64,000 nt of DNA from Chloroflexota bacterium. Its GTDB lineage: Bacteria; Chloroflexota; UBA11872. The notes beneath the pieces are model-generated. The model searched no databases and had not been told where the DNA came from. It worked only from the letters and a program-made list of their open reading frames with translations. Shown piece by piece: positions 45,904-55,175 of the stretch. The translations under genes were made by a program, and so were the position numbers. The stretch spans positions 1-64,000 of the forward strand of contig JAJEDE010000015.1 of NCBI GenBank assembly GCA_022821645.1. The letters are read 5' to 3'. Each line of letters starts with the position of its first letter. The first letter of the stretch is position 1.

Positions 45904-47045
45904 GCTTGCTCCAGCGACTTCCACGCACGCCGCGCCGTGCGGGTCCAGGTGAACTCCGCCGCCCGCGCCAGGCCGCGCGACCGCAGGTCCTCGCGCAGCC
46001 GGTCGTCACTCGTGACTCGCAGCAGCGCCTCGGCGATGTCGTCGGGATTGTGCGGGTCGACGGCGATCCCCGCGTCGCCGGCGGCGTTGGCCAGCCCGCC
46101 CTGATCCGTCGCCACTACCGGCACGCCCGAGGCCATGGCCTCCAGTACCGGCATGCCGAAGCCCTCATCGATGGCGACGCTGACAAACGCCGAAGCCCCG
46201 GCCAGCAGCGCCGGCAGATCGGGGGCATTGACGGCGCCCGTGATCTGGATTCCCTCCCCGCTCATGCGTTCGAGATCGGCGGCGACATCCGCGTATCGCC
46301 AACCGGGGACTCCCGCCAACACGAGCGTGTGCGCGAGACCGCGCCGCCGCGCCTCGACATACGCCCGGGCCAGCGTGCCGAGGTTTTTGCGCGGCTGCAG
46401 CGTGCCGAGAAACAGCACGTACGGAGTCTGGATGCCCAGACGGTTCAACGCATCGCTGACGGCTTGCGGGTCGGCGTCTGACCGAAAGCGTTTGCCGTCG
46501 ACGCCGTGGGGCGCCACGTCCACCCGTTCGGCCGGAAAGCCGTAGATGCGCACGACCTCGTCGCGCACCCACTCGGAGACGGCGAGCAGGCGGTCGGCTC
46601 GGTGAATGCTGCTTGCCGTCCACCGATCGAGGTAGTTGCGAGTCGGTGCGTCGAAGAACGCCTCGGCCCCCGGCCGCATGAACGCCACGTCGTGAACCAT
46701 CGCGACATGGGGCGGACCACTGGCGAAGGGCGGAGGTTCGTGAGCGCTCTGGAGGTACACGTCGGCGGCGCGCCAGGCTCGGGCCAGCGGCACTCGGGCA
46801 CGGTACCAGGGGTCGCCGCCGAACGCTTGGGTCAAGAGGCGGTTGCCGAACCGGAAGGGACGCAGCACGCGAGTCCTGGCGCTCGCTCCCTCGAACCCGG
46901 GATAGCGCGACGCGGCGTCCATGAGCAGGTCGAGTCGGTGAGGATCCGCCGTCTCCACCAGCGCGCGCGCCAGGCTGCGCATGCTCTCCCCATGCCCGTC
47001 GGTGACCATGAGGTTGGCGTTGCGGAGGTTCACGGCGGCGCGCAT
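45888..47045 (-). CDS. GT4-family glycosyltransferase
   Basis: A 385-residue enzyme of the mannosyl/rhamnosyl GT4 type. It has VAMVHDVAFMRPGAEAFFD, ADRLLAVSEWVRDEVVRIYG, VAPHGVDGKRF, FLGTLQPRKNLGTLARAY and AIDEGFGMPVLEAMASGVPV. The sequence order and the GTLQPRKN motif are characteristic of WbpY/MtfB-like mannosyltransferases, but sugar specificity stays open. It overlaps the flippase stop by one base (TGATG). Confidence 0.85.
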   Translation of the reverse strand: MRAAVNLRNANLMVTDGHGESMRSLARALVETADPHRLDLLMDAASRYPGFEGASARTRVLRPFRFGNRLLTQAFGGDPWYRARVPLARAWRAADVYLQSAHEPPPFASGPPHVAMVHDVAFMRPGAEAFFDAPTRNYLDRWTASSIHRADRLLAVSEWVRDEVVRIYGFPAERVDVAPHGVDGKRFRSDADPQAVSDALNRLGIQTPYVLFLGTLQPRKNLGTLARAYVEARRRGLAHTLVLAGVPGWRYADVAADLERMSGEGIQITGAVNAPDLPALLAGASAFVSVAIDEGFGMPVLEAMASGVPVVATDQGGLANAAGDAGIAVDPHNPDDIAEALLRVTSDDRLREDLRSRGLARAAEFTWTRTARRAWKSLEQACASS

Positions 47046-48544
47046 CAGGGGCCTTCGCCTGGGTCGGGCTCACGACGTCGGAAGAGCAGGCCCGCCTCGT
47101 GACGGACGGTCTCGCGATCCATCAGGTAGATGAGACCCGCGTAGAGCAGAACGACCACGATGCCGCCCTGGATCAGCAGCACCCAATCGGTCAGCAGCGG
47201 CAGCAGGACCAGGCGTCCAAAGGCGCCCGCCAGCACGGCCGCCGCCAGTGGGCGCGCGAGGTGCCGCAGCAGCCGGAAGTCGAAGACGTCCCGCGCCAGC
47301 GGCAGCAGCACGAGCGCCGCGGCGAACTGGGTGGCCGCGAGCGAAATTGGAATGGCGAGGATGCCAAGATCGGTGGCGCTGAGGCCAATGGCCAGCGCCC
47401 AGGCCGCCACCGCCCAGACGACCGCGATCACCAGAATGACGCGCGTCCGGCCGAGAGCGGCGAGGATTGGCGTGAGCAGGCCGTTGATCGGTACGAGCAC
47501 GGTGCTGGCGGCCAGCGCGTAGAGCGCCGGGATCGCCGGCAGCCATTGCTCGCTGTAGATGTAGATGGCGATTTCCGGCGCGAAGGCGATCACCGCCGCA
47601 AAGGCCGGCAGCGTGACGATGGCGTTCCACTTGAGCGTCAGCTCGGCGCCGCGCCGCACCCGTTCAATGTCGTCCTGCATCCGGGCAAACGTGGGCAGGG
47701 TGACCCTGGACACCAGCTGCGTCAGCGTGAGCGGCTGCGACGCGATCTTGTCCGCCCAGCTCAGAAGGCCGGTGCCGTCGACGCCGACCGTGCGCGGCGA
47801 CAGGAGCGGTATCAGCGAGTCCTTGGCCATCAGCGCGAGCCGAGCGCCTTGAAACTGGGCGCCGAATCGCAGGTAGTGCCGCAGCCCGGCGAACCGCCAG
47901 GTTGGAATTGGCGCCCACGGCCGCGCGACGACCACCGCCAGCGTCGAGACGATGCTCGCCCCGACGTGGGCGATGATCAGGCTCCAGGCCTCGAATGCGC
48001 CGATGGCGAACCCGATGCCGGCGCCGAAGTACCACACCGTGCCGGCGATGTCCGCGGCCGCCAGGCGGCCAAAGCGCAGGTGGCGCTCGAGCAGCGCCGC
48101 CGGCACGAGCCGAAACGCCGAAAGCCAGATGGAGATTCCGAAGATGCGGATCATCCACGGATCGGCGTCCACGCCGATCCATCCCGTGAGCATCGGCGGG
48201 CCGGCAAACACGACGATCGCCGTGGCAACCGTCACCAGCCCCAGGTGCAGGGTGAACACCGCGCGCAAGTCGGATCGCCGCGGATCGTCCTTGCGCTGAA
48301 TCACGCTCGGATGCAGCCCGACGTCCGTGAACTGCTTGACGATGCCGGCGAGGAAGGCAATCGGCACGACGACGCCGAAGTCGGCCGTCGTGAGCAGGCG
48401 ATAGAGGGCAATGTCGCCCGTGAACGACACGAGCTTCATGCCGCCCTCGCGCACGCCCAGCGCCACCACGCCGCGCACGGCTCGCTCGCCCAGCGTCGCG
48501 GACGACTCGCGTTCGGTGGCGCGTTCGGATGCTTCAGCCGTCAT
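47045..48544 (-). CDS. Polysaccharide flippase (Wzx/MOP superfamily)
   Basis: A 499-residue integral membrane protein with about 12-14 hydrophobic segments. The N-terminus after a polar leader has LYRLLTTADFGVVVPIAFLAG and FTDVGLHPSVIQRKD, typical of the lipopolysaccharide/teichuronate flippases (Polysacc_synt). It is expected to flip undecaprenyl-linked repeat units to the outer face. A short charged C-terminal tail (HEAGLLFRRREPDPGEGP) extends into the cytosol. It overlaps the genes on both sides. No Wzy polymerase is obvious nearby, although one of the large membrane proteins could serve. Confidence 0.9.
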   Translation of the reverse strand: MTAEASERATERESSATLGERAVRGVVALGVREGGMKLVSFTGDIALYRLLTTADFGVVVPIAFLAGIVKQFTDVGLHPSVIQRKDDPRRSDLRAVFTLHLGLVTVATAIVVFAGPPMLTGWIGVDADPWMIRIFGISIWLSAFRLVPAALLERHLRFGRLAAADIAGTVWYFGAGIGFAIGAFEAWSLIIAHVGASIVSTLAVVVARPWAPIPTWRFAGLRHYLRFGAQFQGARLALMAKDSLIPLLSPRTVGVDGTGLLSWADKIASQPLTLTQLVSRVTLPTFARMQDDIERVRRGAELTLKWNAIVTLPAFAAVIAFAPEIAIYIYSEQWLPAIPALYALAASTVLVPINGLLTPILAALGRTRVILVIAVVWAVAAWALAIGLSATDLGILAIPISLAATQFAAALVLLPLARDVFDFRLLRHLARPLAAAVLAGAFGRLVLLPLLTDWVLLIQGGIVVVLLYAGLIYLMDRETVRHEAGLLFRRREPDPGEGP

Positions 48545-49676
48545 GCCACAGCCCTTGCCGGATTGGTCGGCTGAGCGTCTGCTCGTAGACGTCGATGAGC
48601 TGGGCCGTCGATCGCTCCCAGGTCATCGTCGCCGTGTGGGCACTGCCGCGCTCCCCGAGGCGCCCGCGCTCGTCCGCGGAGGTCAACACCCGCAGGATTG
48701 CCGCCTCCAGGGCCGCCGTGTCGCCGGGCGTCACCAGCAGCCCGGTCTCGCCGTGTGCCACGATCTCCTCCGCCGGGGAGTCCAGCGAGCTGATCACGGG
48801 CGCGCCGCAGGCCCCGGCCTCCAGCAGCACCAGACCGAATCCTTCGAAGTCGCGTCCAACCGAGCGGTAGGGCATGACGACCACGGACGCACGGGAATAC
48901 CAGCGCACCAGCTCGTCGTGGCTCACGGCTCCGGTGAGGATCACGGCGTCGTCCAGGCCCAAGCCGTGGATGCGTTCGCGGAGCCGTGCCACGAACGACG
49001 AGCCTGGCGCGTATGGCCCCACGATGACGAAGCGCGACCGCGGCAGGCGCACGTGCACCGCGGCGAAGGCCTCCAGCGCCAGGTCGAACCCCTTGCGCGG
49101 CTTGGGCTCGCCGACCGCGAGCATCAATCCGGCCTCGCGCGCCGGCGGCGGGTCGGGGACGCCAAACTCATCCGTCCGCACGGCCAGCGGCACGACGGTG
49201 GTGTGCGTGAATCCCGTGTCCCGCCGCACTCGTTGCTCGGTATAGCGGCTGATGGCGATCATTCGCCGCGCGCGGCGCATGGCCAAGCGCAGCATGCGCG
49301 ACTCCAGCCAGTCGCGGGTGGACGGCACCGAATAGGTGCCGACGAGCGACACGAACAGGGGACGGAGGCCGGCGGCGAGAGCGACGGCCGGGGCATAGGG
49401 CTCGACCATGCAATGGACGACGTCCACACCCCGCAGCGCGCGCCACATGGGCCGGATGGTCCGGGCGAGCAGGCGGCCGAAGTGCGGCGTGCCGTGCCGA
49501 AACGACGGGATCGGCGCGTGGTCGGGATGGGCGCGCAGGTCGGCGGGCATCGTGCCGCCGGGCGTGACCAATCGCACGTCGACGCCGGCCGCAATCAGCC
49601 CGCGCGCCAACTCGCCCGCGTAGCGGCCCCACCCGTTGCTCGGGTCCAGCTCGTCGGCCACGATGGCCAGCTTCAC
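48534..49676 (-). CDS. GT4-family glycosyltransferase
   Basis: A 380-residue GT-B enzyme. It has LAIVADELDPSNGWGRYAGE, MIAISRYTEQRV, LAVGEPKPRKGFDLALEAF and FEGFGLVLLEAGACGAPVIS (E-x7-E). The GTG at 49676 is chosen because it overlaps the stop of the YfhO-type gene (GTGA). It overlaps the flippase gene by 11 nt at its other end. Cytosolic, with no membrane segment. Confidence 0.85.
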   Translation of the reverse strand: MKLAIVADELDPSNGWGRYAGELARGLIAAGVDVRLVTPGGTMPADLRAHPDHAPIPSFRHGTPHFGRLLARTIRPMWRALRGVDVVHCMVEPYAPAVALAAGLRPLFVSLVGTYSVPSTRDWLESRMLRLAMRRARRMIAISRYTEQRVRRDTGFTHTTVVPLAVRTDEFGVPDPPPAREAGLMLAVGEPKPRKGFDLALEAFAAVHVRLPRSRFVIVGPYAPGSSFVARLRERIHGLGLDDAVILTGAVSHDELVRWYSRASVVVMPYRSVGRDFEGFGLVLLEAGACGAPVISSLDSPAEEIVAHGETGLLVTPGDTAALEAAILRVLTSADERGRLGERGSAHTATMTWERSTAQLIDVYEQTLSRPIRQGLWHDG

Positions 49677-52285
49677 CGCCGCTGCCTCCAAACGCTCAGC
49701 GCCAGCAGAGGCGCCAGCAGGCCCGTGGCGACCAGCGAGGCGGTCACGCCCGCCGCAAACCCGGGCGGCTCGAACCGCATGCTGATCTCGTGCGCGCCCG
49801 CTGGGAGCGCGAGACCGCGCGACACCATGTTGACGGTCAAGATCTCCGCCGGACGGCCGTTCACCTCGGCGCTCCAGCCGGGATTCGGTGCGTGGTTGAG
49901 CACCAGCAGGCCCGGCGCGGCCAGATCGACGCTGAGGTCGACGCGCTCCGGGCCGCGGACGATGGGGCCGATGACGTCGGAACGGCTGGTGACCTGCCCG
50001 GGCTCGATGCCGGGGTCGCGCGACGTAAACGCATGGTCGGGTCGCTCCGCGAGCTGTTCGAGCAGGGACTCGGAGTCGTCGACGACGGACCAGCGTCGCG
50101 CGATCCAGGCCTCGGGGCGCCAGTTGTGAATCTCATAGACGTAGAGCGGCTGCTCCACGCCGGCCCATTCGGGCAGTGGGATTGCGCCCGCATGCACTTC
50201 ACGCAGTCCCTCAATCGGCAGCGGCACCCCCGACGTGATGTACCGGACGTTCGCCGCGGCGAGCGCGCCCAGTCGGGACTCCAGGATGTCGAGGCGGGCG
50301 GCGGCGTCGAGTGAGGCGTCGCTGGCGAAGCCGGGCACGAGAGCGCTTTCACTGCCCACAAACGCTAGAAACTGCGCCGTGCTGCGCGGCATGAGGTCTT
50401 CGTAGCCGTCAATCGTCCGCGGCCCGCCGTCCAGCGCCAGGTTCGGGGCGCGAGTGGCGGTGAGAAACACCCACTCGATCAAGTCGCGCTGATCGCGCGA
50501 CAGGCGATCGCCGGTCGCCGTCGACAGCTCGAACTTCTGAGCCAGGGGGCGATAGGAAATGAACCGGCCGTCGCGGTCGTCGGCGGCAACGGCCAGCAGC
50601 GGCGAGGGGCGGTCGTACCACTCGGCTGGCACTGTGGGAATGACGTGGCCGGGCGCCAACAGCAGATCGACCGCGAGCACGGCGCCAACACCCATCTGCG
50701 CGTGCACTCCCCGCAGCGAGCCGCGCCGATACGCCCAGAGCAGCAACGCGCCGAGAACCGCGGTGACCAGCACCAGTCGAGGCGTGGGTCCCGCGAGGCT
50801 AAAGGCCGACTCGAGCCGCGCGTAGAGCTGGTCGAAGGTGCGGTAGTAGCGCTCTGCGGTCAGAAAGCGGCCCTCGGTCCCGACGATCACGCGGTCGATG
50901 TAGTCGTAGCCATAGGGCACGATCAAGAAGGCGAAGCCGGTGAGTGCGATCGTGGCGGCCAGGGTGCCCCCGGCGATGAGGCCGGCCAGCCAGGTCCAAG
51001 CGCGCACCAGCCAGCCAACGGCCCTCGCGGCCGCCAGGTCGGGCCGCGGCAGCAACTCAAAGCCGAAGGCCGCGAGGAAGGCCAGGCCGAATGTCGCCGG
51101 AATCCCGAACCGCGAGGGGTCGCGGAAGTAGCTGAACAACGGCAGTTTGTGCAGCAGCGGAAACCCGAGGCTGTAGGCGCCCATGGCCAGGACCCAGGTG
51201 ACAACCACAAGCACGGCGAGGAAGCGCACGACGCGGCGCCGGCGCGCGGCCACGAGCGCGAGCAGGGCGATCACGGGCGTGAGAATCCCGAGATAGAGCA
51301 GCTCTTCGGCGTTGAGCGTCTCGTCGAACACGCGCGGGATCTCGAACGACGGGTAGAGGTAGCCGAGCACCAGGTTCCAGGGCGGGATCGAGCCGACGGC
51401 CGCGGCGGTGTATTCCAGCCCCCCCGCGCGACCGGAAAGCGCGATGGTTTCAATGGTCGGCAGGAATCGCACGGCGCCCAGGGCCAGGCCCAGCAGGACG
51501 GACGCGAGCAGCCAGGCGCCGACCTCGAGCGCGGGCGCCCGCCCGGCCTCGCGCCAGGTCCAGGTGAGGCGAAACAGGGCATACACCAGCCAAACCGAGA
51601 CGAAGAGCAAAACGATCTCAGGAGACCCACCCAGACCCGCGATGCCGGTGATGACCGCGAGCCCGACCGCCCACATCCGTCGTCCCTGCGCAATACGTTC
51701 GATGGCCAGCAGACCAGCGGGCAGCACGAAGAAGATGTCGGCCCAGTTGAGGAGGCGGGCCGTCGCGAACACAAACGGGCTGTAGGCGTAGAGGAAGGCG
51801 GCCAGAAACGCCCCGCGCCGCGACAGGCCCCACACGCGACCCAGGGCATAGGCCGAGGCCGCCGCCAGCATCAGGCCAAGGGACGTCTCGATGAAGTACG
51901 CCCGCAGCGGTTCGAACACGCGCAGCAGGCCCCAGGTCAGGGGATAGAACCAGCCAAACTCGGAAAACGCCACGGGAAATCCGCCGAGCACGCCCTCCAT
52001 CCAGAGCGGAATCCGGCCCTCCGCGAGGCCGGCCGCCAACAGGCGGTATCGCGGCTGGAAGGTCAGGAGCAGGTCGAAATCGAGCCACGCTTCGCCTGCA
52101 AATACCACGCTCCGATACAGGATGAGCAGCGGTGCGAGCAGGCCGACAGCCACCAGCAGCCGGTGCCAGCCGGCGCCGGCATGCTCCAGGCGCTCGGCCG
52201 CTCGCCCGAGCCGAGCGGCGGCGCGCGTCAGACCGGCCGCGGCAGGTCGAGGAATTCCACGATCCCGGCCGCGCGTCGATTCCAC
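49673..52285 (-). CDS. YfhO-type multi-pass membrane protein (GT-C-like)
   Basis: An 870-residue protein. A basic N-terminal stretch (about 40 residues) leads to 12 or more membrane segments up to about residue 540, then a large extracytoplasmic beta-rich domain (to about 840) and a final helix (SLVATGLLAPLLALSVW). FQPRYRLLAAGLAEGRIPLW and FSYFRDPSRFGIPATFGLAF resemble YfhO proteins, which act as GT-C-type transferases modifying lipid-anchored polymers with sugars from a polyprenyl carrier. GTG start at 52285; it overlaps the upstream gene by 58 nt, the largest overlap in the operon. Confidence 0.8.
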   Translation of the reverse strand: MESTRGRDRGIPRPAAAGLTRAAARLGRAAERLEHAGAGWHRLLVAVGLLAPLLILYRSVVFAGEAWLDFDLLLTFQPRYRLLAAGLAEGRIPLWMEGVLGGFPVAFSEFGWFYPLTWGLLRVFEPLRAYFIETSLGLMLAAASAYALGRVWGLSRRGAFLAAFLYAYSPFVFATARLLNWADIFFVLPAGLLAIERIAQGRRMWAVGLAVITGIAGLGGSPEIVLLFVSVWLVYALFRLTWTWREAGRAPALEVGAWLLASVLLGLALGAVRFLPTIETIALSGRAGGLEYTAAAVGSIPPWNLVLGYLYPSFEIPRVFDETLNAEELLYLGILTPVIALLALVAARRRRVVRFLAVLVVVTWVLAMGAYSLGFPLLHKLPLFSYFRDPSRFGIPATFGLAFLAAFGFELLPRPDLAAARAVGWLVRAWTWLAGLIAGGTLAATIALTGFAFLIVPYGYDYIDRVIVGTEGRFLTAERYYRTFDQLYARLESAFSLAGPTPRLVLVTAVLGALLLWAYRRGSLRGVHAQMGVGAVLAVDLLLAPGHVIPTVPAEWYDRPSPLLAVAADDRDGRFISYRPLAQKFELSTATGDRLSRDQRDLIEWVFLTATRAPNLALDGGPRTIDGYEDLMPRSTAQFLAFVGSESALVPGFASDASLDAAARLDILESRLGALAAANVRYITSGVPLPIEGLREVHAGAIPLPEWAGVEQPLYVYEIHNWRPEAWIARRWSVVDDSESLLEQLAERPDHAFTSRDPGIEPGQVTSRSDVIGPIVRGPERVDLSVDLAAPGLLVLNHAPNPGWSAEVNGRPAEILTVNMVSRGLALPAGAHEISMRFEPPGFAAGVTASLVATGLLAPLLALSVWRQRR

Positions 52286-53424
52286 GTGCAGTCCGCTACC
52301 TCATTCCGGGCCGTGCGCGCCAGGCGTGCGGCGAGCTCATGGTCGCTCAAGAGGCGCTCGATGGCGGCGGCGAGCGCTGCATTATCGTCGGGAGGCACGA
52401 GCAACGCGTTGTGCTCATGGCGCAGCACCTCGCGCAGCGAAGGCAGATCGCTGGCCACGATGGGCACGCCGGCCGCCATGTACTCGAACATCTTCAGCGG
52501 CGAGGTGTGCTCGCGCGCGATGATCGTGGCGCCGCTGAAGGGGATCACCGCCACGTCGGCCGCGGCAAGGTAGCGCCGCGCCTCGGCCGGTGGGCGATGG
52601 CCAGTCGTCCGCACGTTGCGCCTGGCGCCGGCCAGCCGGCGCACCCGGTCGAGGTCCGGCGGCACGCCCCCGACGATGGCGACCTGCACGGACTCGGGCA
52701 GATGCGTCGCGGCGGCGATGAGCGTGTCGACGCCCTTCCACGCGTAGAGATGGCCCACGTAACAGACGAGCGGCGTGTCCGGCGCGAGATCCAGCGCCCG
52801 GCGCGCCGTGGACCGCGGTTCGAGGTCAAATGCGGCGGCGGGGGCGGCGTCATGCGCCACGAGCACGCGCTCTGGAGGCAGTCCGCGTTCCAGGTACCAC
52901 CGGCGCAGCGCGGACGAGATGACCACGATACGGTCCACCCGGCGAGCGGCCCACAGGTGCAGCCGCTGCGACGGCGCGGACCGCGGCAGCGTGTGGCATT
53001 CGAAGCACGTGCGGAACTTGGCCCGTCGGCGCAGCGTCGTCAGCGTCAGCGGAAACAGGTCGCGGCTGTAGACCACGTCGCCGCGGAGTCGCCGCATGAG
53101 CACCAGCGCGCTGAGCGTAAAGGTCGTGAGCTGGATCAGGTGGGCCAGCAGCGGGATGGGTCCGCGGCTCAATGCGGGCCAATCGACCGTGACGCGTTTG
53201 ATCAGATCAATGCAGGGCAGGCCGATGAGCCCGAAGGCGGGGGCGACGCCGAAGTAGGCAAAAGGGTCGCTGACGCGCAGCATGGCGTCGGTGTTGGCGC
53301 GGCGGGCATGGAGCAACAGCACTTCCAGACCCTGCGCCGCGAATGCTTCGGCCATGTGCATGATCTGCAGCGGGTGGGCTTTCTCGCTGGGTATGCGCGC
53401 ATTGGCGAGGAAGATGAGACGCAC
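52228..53424 (-). CDS. GT4-family glycosyltransferase
   Basis: A 398-residue GT-B enzyme. It has LIFLANARIPSEKAHPLQIM (acceptor side), VVYSRDLFPLTL, CYVGHLYAWKGVDTLIAAA and HTSPLKMFEYMAAGVPIVAS (donor-side Lys/Glu motif, K-x2-E-Y variant of E-x7-E). The IPSEKAH and SPLKMFEYMA strings are typical of a subgroup linked to cell-surface polymers. GTG at 53424, 11 nt after the upstream stop. Confidence 0.85.
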   Translation of the reverse strand: MRLIFLANARIPSEKAHPLQIMHMAEAFAAQGLEVLLLHARRANTDAMLRVSDPFAYFGVAPAFGLIGLPCIDLIKRVTVDWPALSRGPIPLLAHLIQLTTFTLSALVLMRRLRGDVVYSRDLFPLTLTTLRRRAKFRTCFECHTLPRSAPSQRLHLWAARRVDRIVVISSALRRWYLERGLPPERVLVAHDAAPAAAFDLEPRSTARRALDLAPDTPLVCYVGHLYAWKGVDTLIAAATHLPESVQVAIVGGVPPDLDRVRRLAGARRNVRTTGHRPPAEARRYLAAADVAVIPFSGATIIAREHTSPLKMFEYMAAGVPIVASDLPSLREVLRHEHNALLVPPDDNAALAAAIERLLSDHELAARLARTARNEVADCTWNRRAAGIVEFLDLPRPV

Positions 53425-53435
53425 GGTGATCGACC

Positions 53436-55175
53436 TCAGATCTCGTAGCGGATCGACGCCGTGACGCCCGCGCCCAGCAGTCCAAATTGCACCTGGTTGT
53501 CCTCGACGCGCCAGCCGGTCGGGGCATCGACCTCGAACCATTCAATGGCCCCTGGGTAGCGGTAGGCAAGTCCCGTGATCGGCTGCGCGATGCGCACGGC
53601 GTCGGCGACCAGTAAGCGGTCGCCGTTCCAGCGATAGCTGCGCTCGGTTTGCAGGGCCGGATGCGGCTGGCCGTCGGGGCTCGCCAGGCATGAGGCGATC
53701 AGCACACCGTCGTCGTCGAGGGTGACCTCGCCGTCGAGCGCGTGGATCGACGCGAATTGGTCCGCGGCCGCCCACGCGGGCGGGCCGAGGAAGCGATAGA
53801 TCATCCGCAGGGCGTGCCAACGGCGGCCGGCGCGCCAGTGCATCCGCGCTAGGCGCAGGCGGAACCATGCGTCGGCGTCGAGGGGGGCCGGCGCCGCCTT
53901 GGTTGCGGCGGCCAGGAACCATGTGACCTCGGGCATCCAGGGCTCGCAGACGTGCTCGAGCGCATTGGCCCAGCCGCGCTCCGTGTCGCTGACGTAGACC
54001 AGGCCGCCACCGCCGATCCGAGCCCCGACCAGGCCGTTCGCGCGCTCCTTGCGGACGCGCAGGATGGCGCAGGCGCGGCGGGTCTGGAGGCGCACCACGC
54101 CGGCATCGGCGCGATGGATCGGCGGCGCCGGCTTGGGCGGCGGGGGATTCGTCGGGAGGTCGTCAAGCTCCGCGGCCTCGTGCGCGCGAGCGAGCCAGGC
54201 GAGGTCGGCGGTATGCGCGACGCGGGAAATGGCCGTTGCGCCGGTTGGGCAGGCGTCGACCAGCCCGTCGGGGCCCACGGCCTGGGCCGAGCGCGCCGCG
54301 ACGATGCCCGCCAGCCGCAGCGCCGCCGGACGCCCGTCCGTCGCGAGGGCGTAGGCGTCGTAGGGCGCCGAGCCGGCCTCGGCATCCGCGTCCCAGCACC
54401 AGCGCCGGCCGTCGAGGGCCAGCGGTTTCACGCCGTCGGGCCGCAGGATGTCAATCAGAAAGTCCACGCCCCGTTGCAGCGCATCGGCGTGGGACTCCCG
54501 GTCGCCGATGCGTATCAGGGCGCGGCGGGCGAAGGCCAGGATCCGGCCGTGGTCGGTGACCGCCGTGTCGCTGACGGTGGGAAACGACCCGTCGGGCCGC
54601 ATCTCGCCAAGGGCGCCGGCCACCGTCTCTCGCACGGCGTCGATCCAGCCGCGCTCGTCAAGCGCCGCGGCGGCGCTCGCCAGGCCCAGCGCACCGCAAA
54701 GTCGCTCGGTGATGACCGGCGCGCCGGGCGCGGTCGGCGCCAGGTACGTCTCGGCGCAGAGACGGACGGCTTCCTCGATGCGGGCGCGATCGATATCGGG
54801 CAGCCGGTCGCCGGCCACGTCGAGCAGCGTCGCCAGCGCGTCCACGCATTCGCCGCAATCGACGAGTTGCGTCGAGATGTGGTCGGGCCGGTTGGAAACG
54901 AACACCCAGGCCCCGCCCGCCGCGTCGTCCTGACCGAGCCGTCCGGTGACGGCGCGAGCCACGCGCACCGCGCGGTCGAGGTAGCGGTCGTCGGGGTCCT
55001 GGGAGGCCAGGGCGCAATGCAGCACGATGGCGCGCGCGGTGGCGCCGGTGTGGTCCACGCCGTGCTTGGGGCAGCGGGCGTAGCCGTCGCGTCCCAGGAG
55101 CCCATCGAAGGCGTCCGAGGCCCGCTCCAACGCCCAGCGTGCGCGAGCCGTGAGGCGCGCCGGCTCGCTAGACAC
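53436..55175 (-). CDS. Alpha/alpha-toroid protein of unknown function in the glycan operon
   Basis: A 579-residue protein with no signal peptide. The first two thirds consist of repeated helical pairs with conserved aromatic/Gly turns (CPKHGVDHTGATARAIVLHC, VDCGECVDALATLLDV, RRWCWDADAEAGSAPYDAYA), which suggests an (alpha/alpha) toroid as in glycan epimerases, lyases or glycosidases of families such as GH88/GH105. The last 120 residues switch to beta structure (SYRWNGDRLLVADAVRI), as in heparinase-type C-terminal sandwiches. It may cut or remodel the glycan. The GTG at 55175 overlaps the previous stop by 8 nt. Family not recognised with certainty. Confidence 0.55.
   Translation of the reverse strand: MSSEPARLTARARWALERASDAFDGLLGRDGYARCPKHGVDHTGATARAIVLHCALASQDPDDRYLDRAVRVARAVTGRLGQDDAAGGAWVFVSNRPDHISTQLVDCGECVDALATLLDVAGDRLPDIDRARIEEAVRLCAETYLAPTAPGAPVITERLCGALGLASAAAALDERGWIDAVRETVAGALGEMRPDGSFPTVSDTAVTDHGRILAFARRALIRIGDRESHADALQRGVDFLIDILRPDGVKPLALDGRRWCWDADAEAGSAPYDAYALATDGRPAALRLAGIVAARSAQAVGPDGLVDACPTGATAISRVAHTADLAWLARAHEAAELDDLPTNPPPPKPAPPIHRADAGVVRLQTRRACAILRVRKERANGLVGARIGGGGLVYVSDTERGWANALEHVCEPWMPEVTWFLAAATKAAPAPLDADAWFRLRLARMHWRAGRRWHALRMIYRFLGPPAWAAADQFASIHALDGEVTLDDDGVLIASCLASPDGQPHPALQTERSYRWNGDRLLVADAVRIAQPITGLAYRYPGAIEWFEVDAPTGWRVEDNQVQFGLLGAGVTASIRYEI

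Noticed and set aside
47099..48574. 491-codon + strand ORF opposite the flippase
   Set aside because: It is a mirror of the flippase codon pattern; the polar, repetitive product lacks any family signature.
50645..52573. 642-codon + strand ORF opposite the YfhO-type gene
   Set aside because: Its translation is Gln/Arg/Gly-rich without motifs, while the minus strand encodes a clear multi-pass membrane protein.
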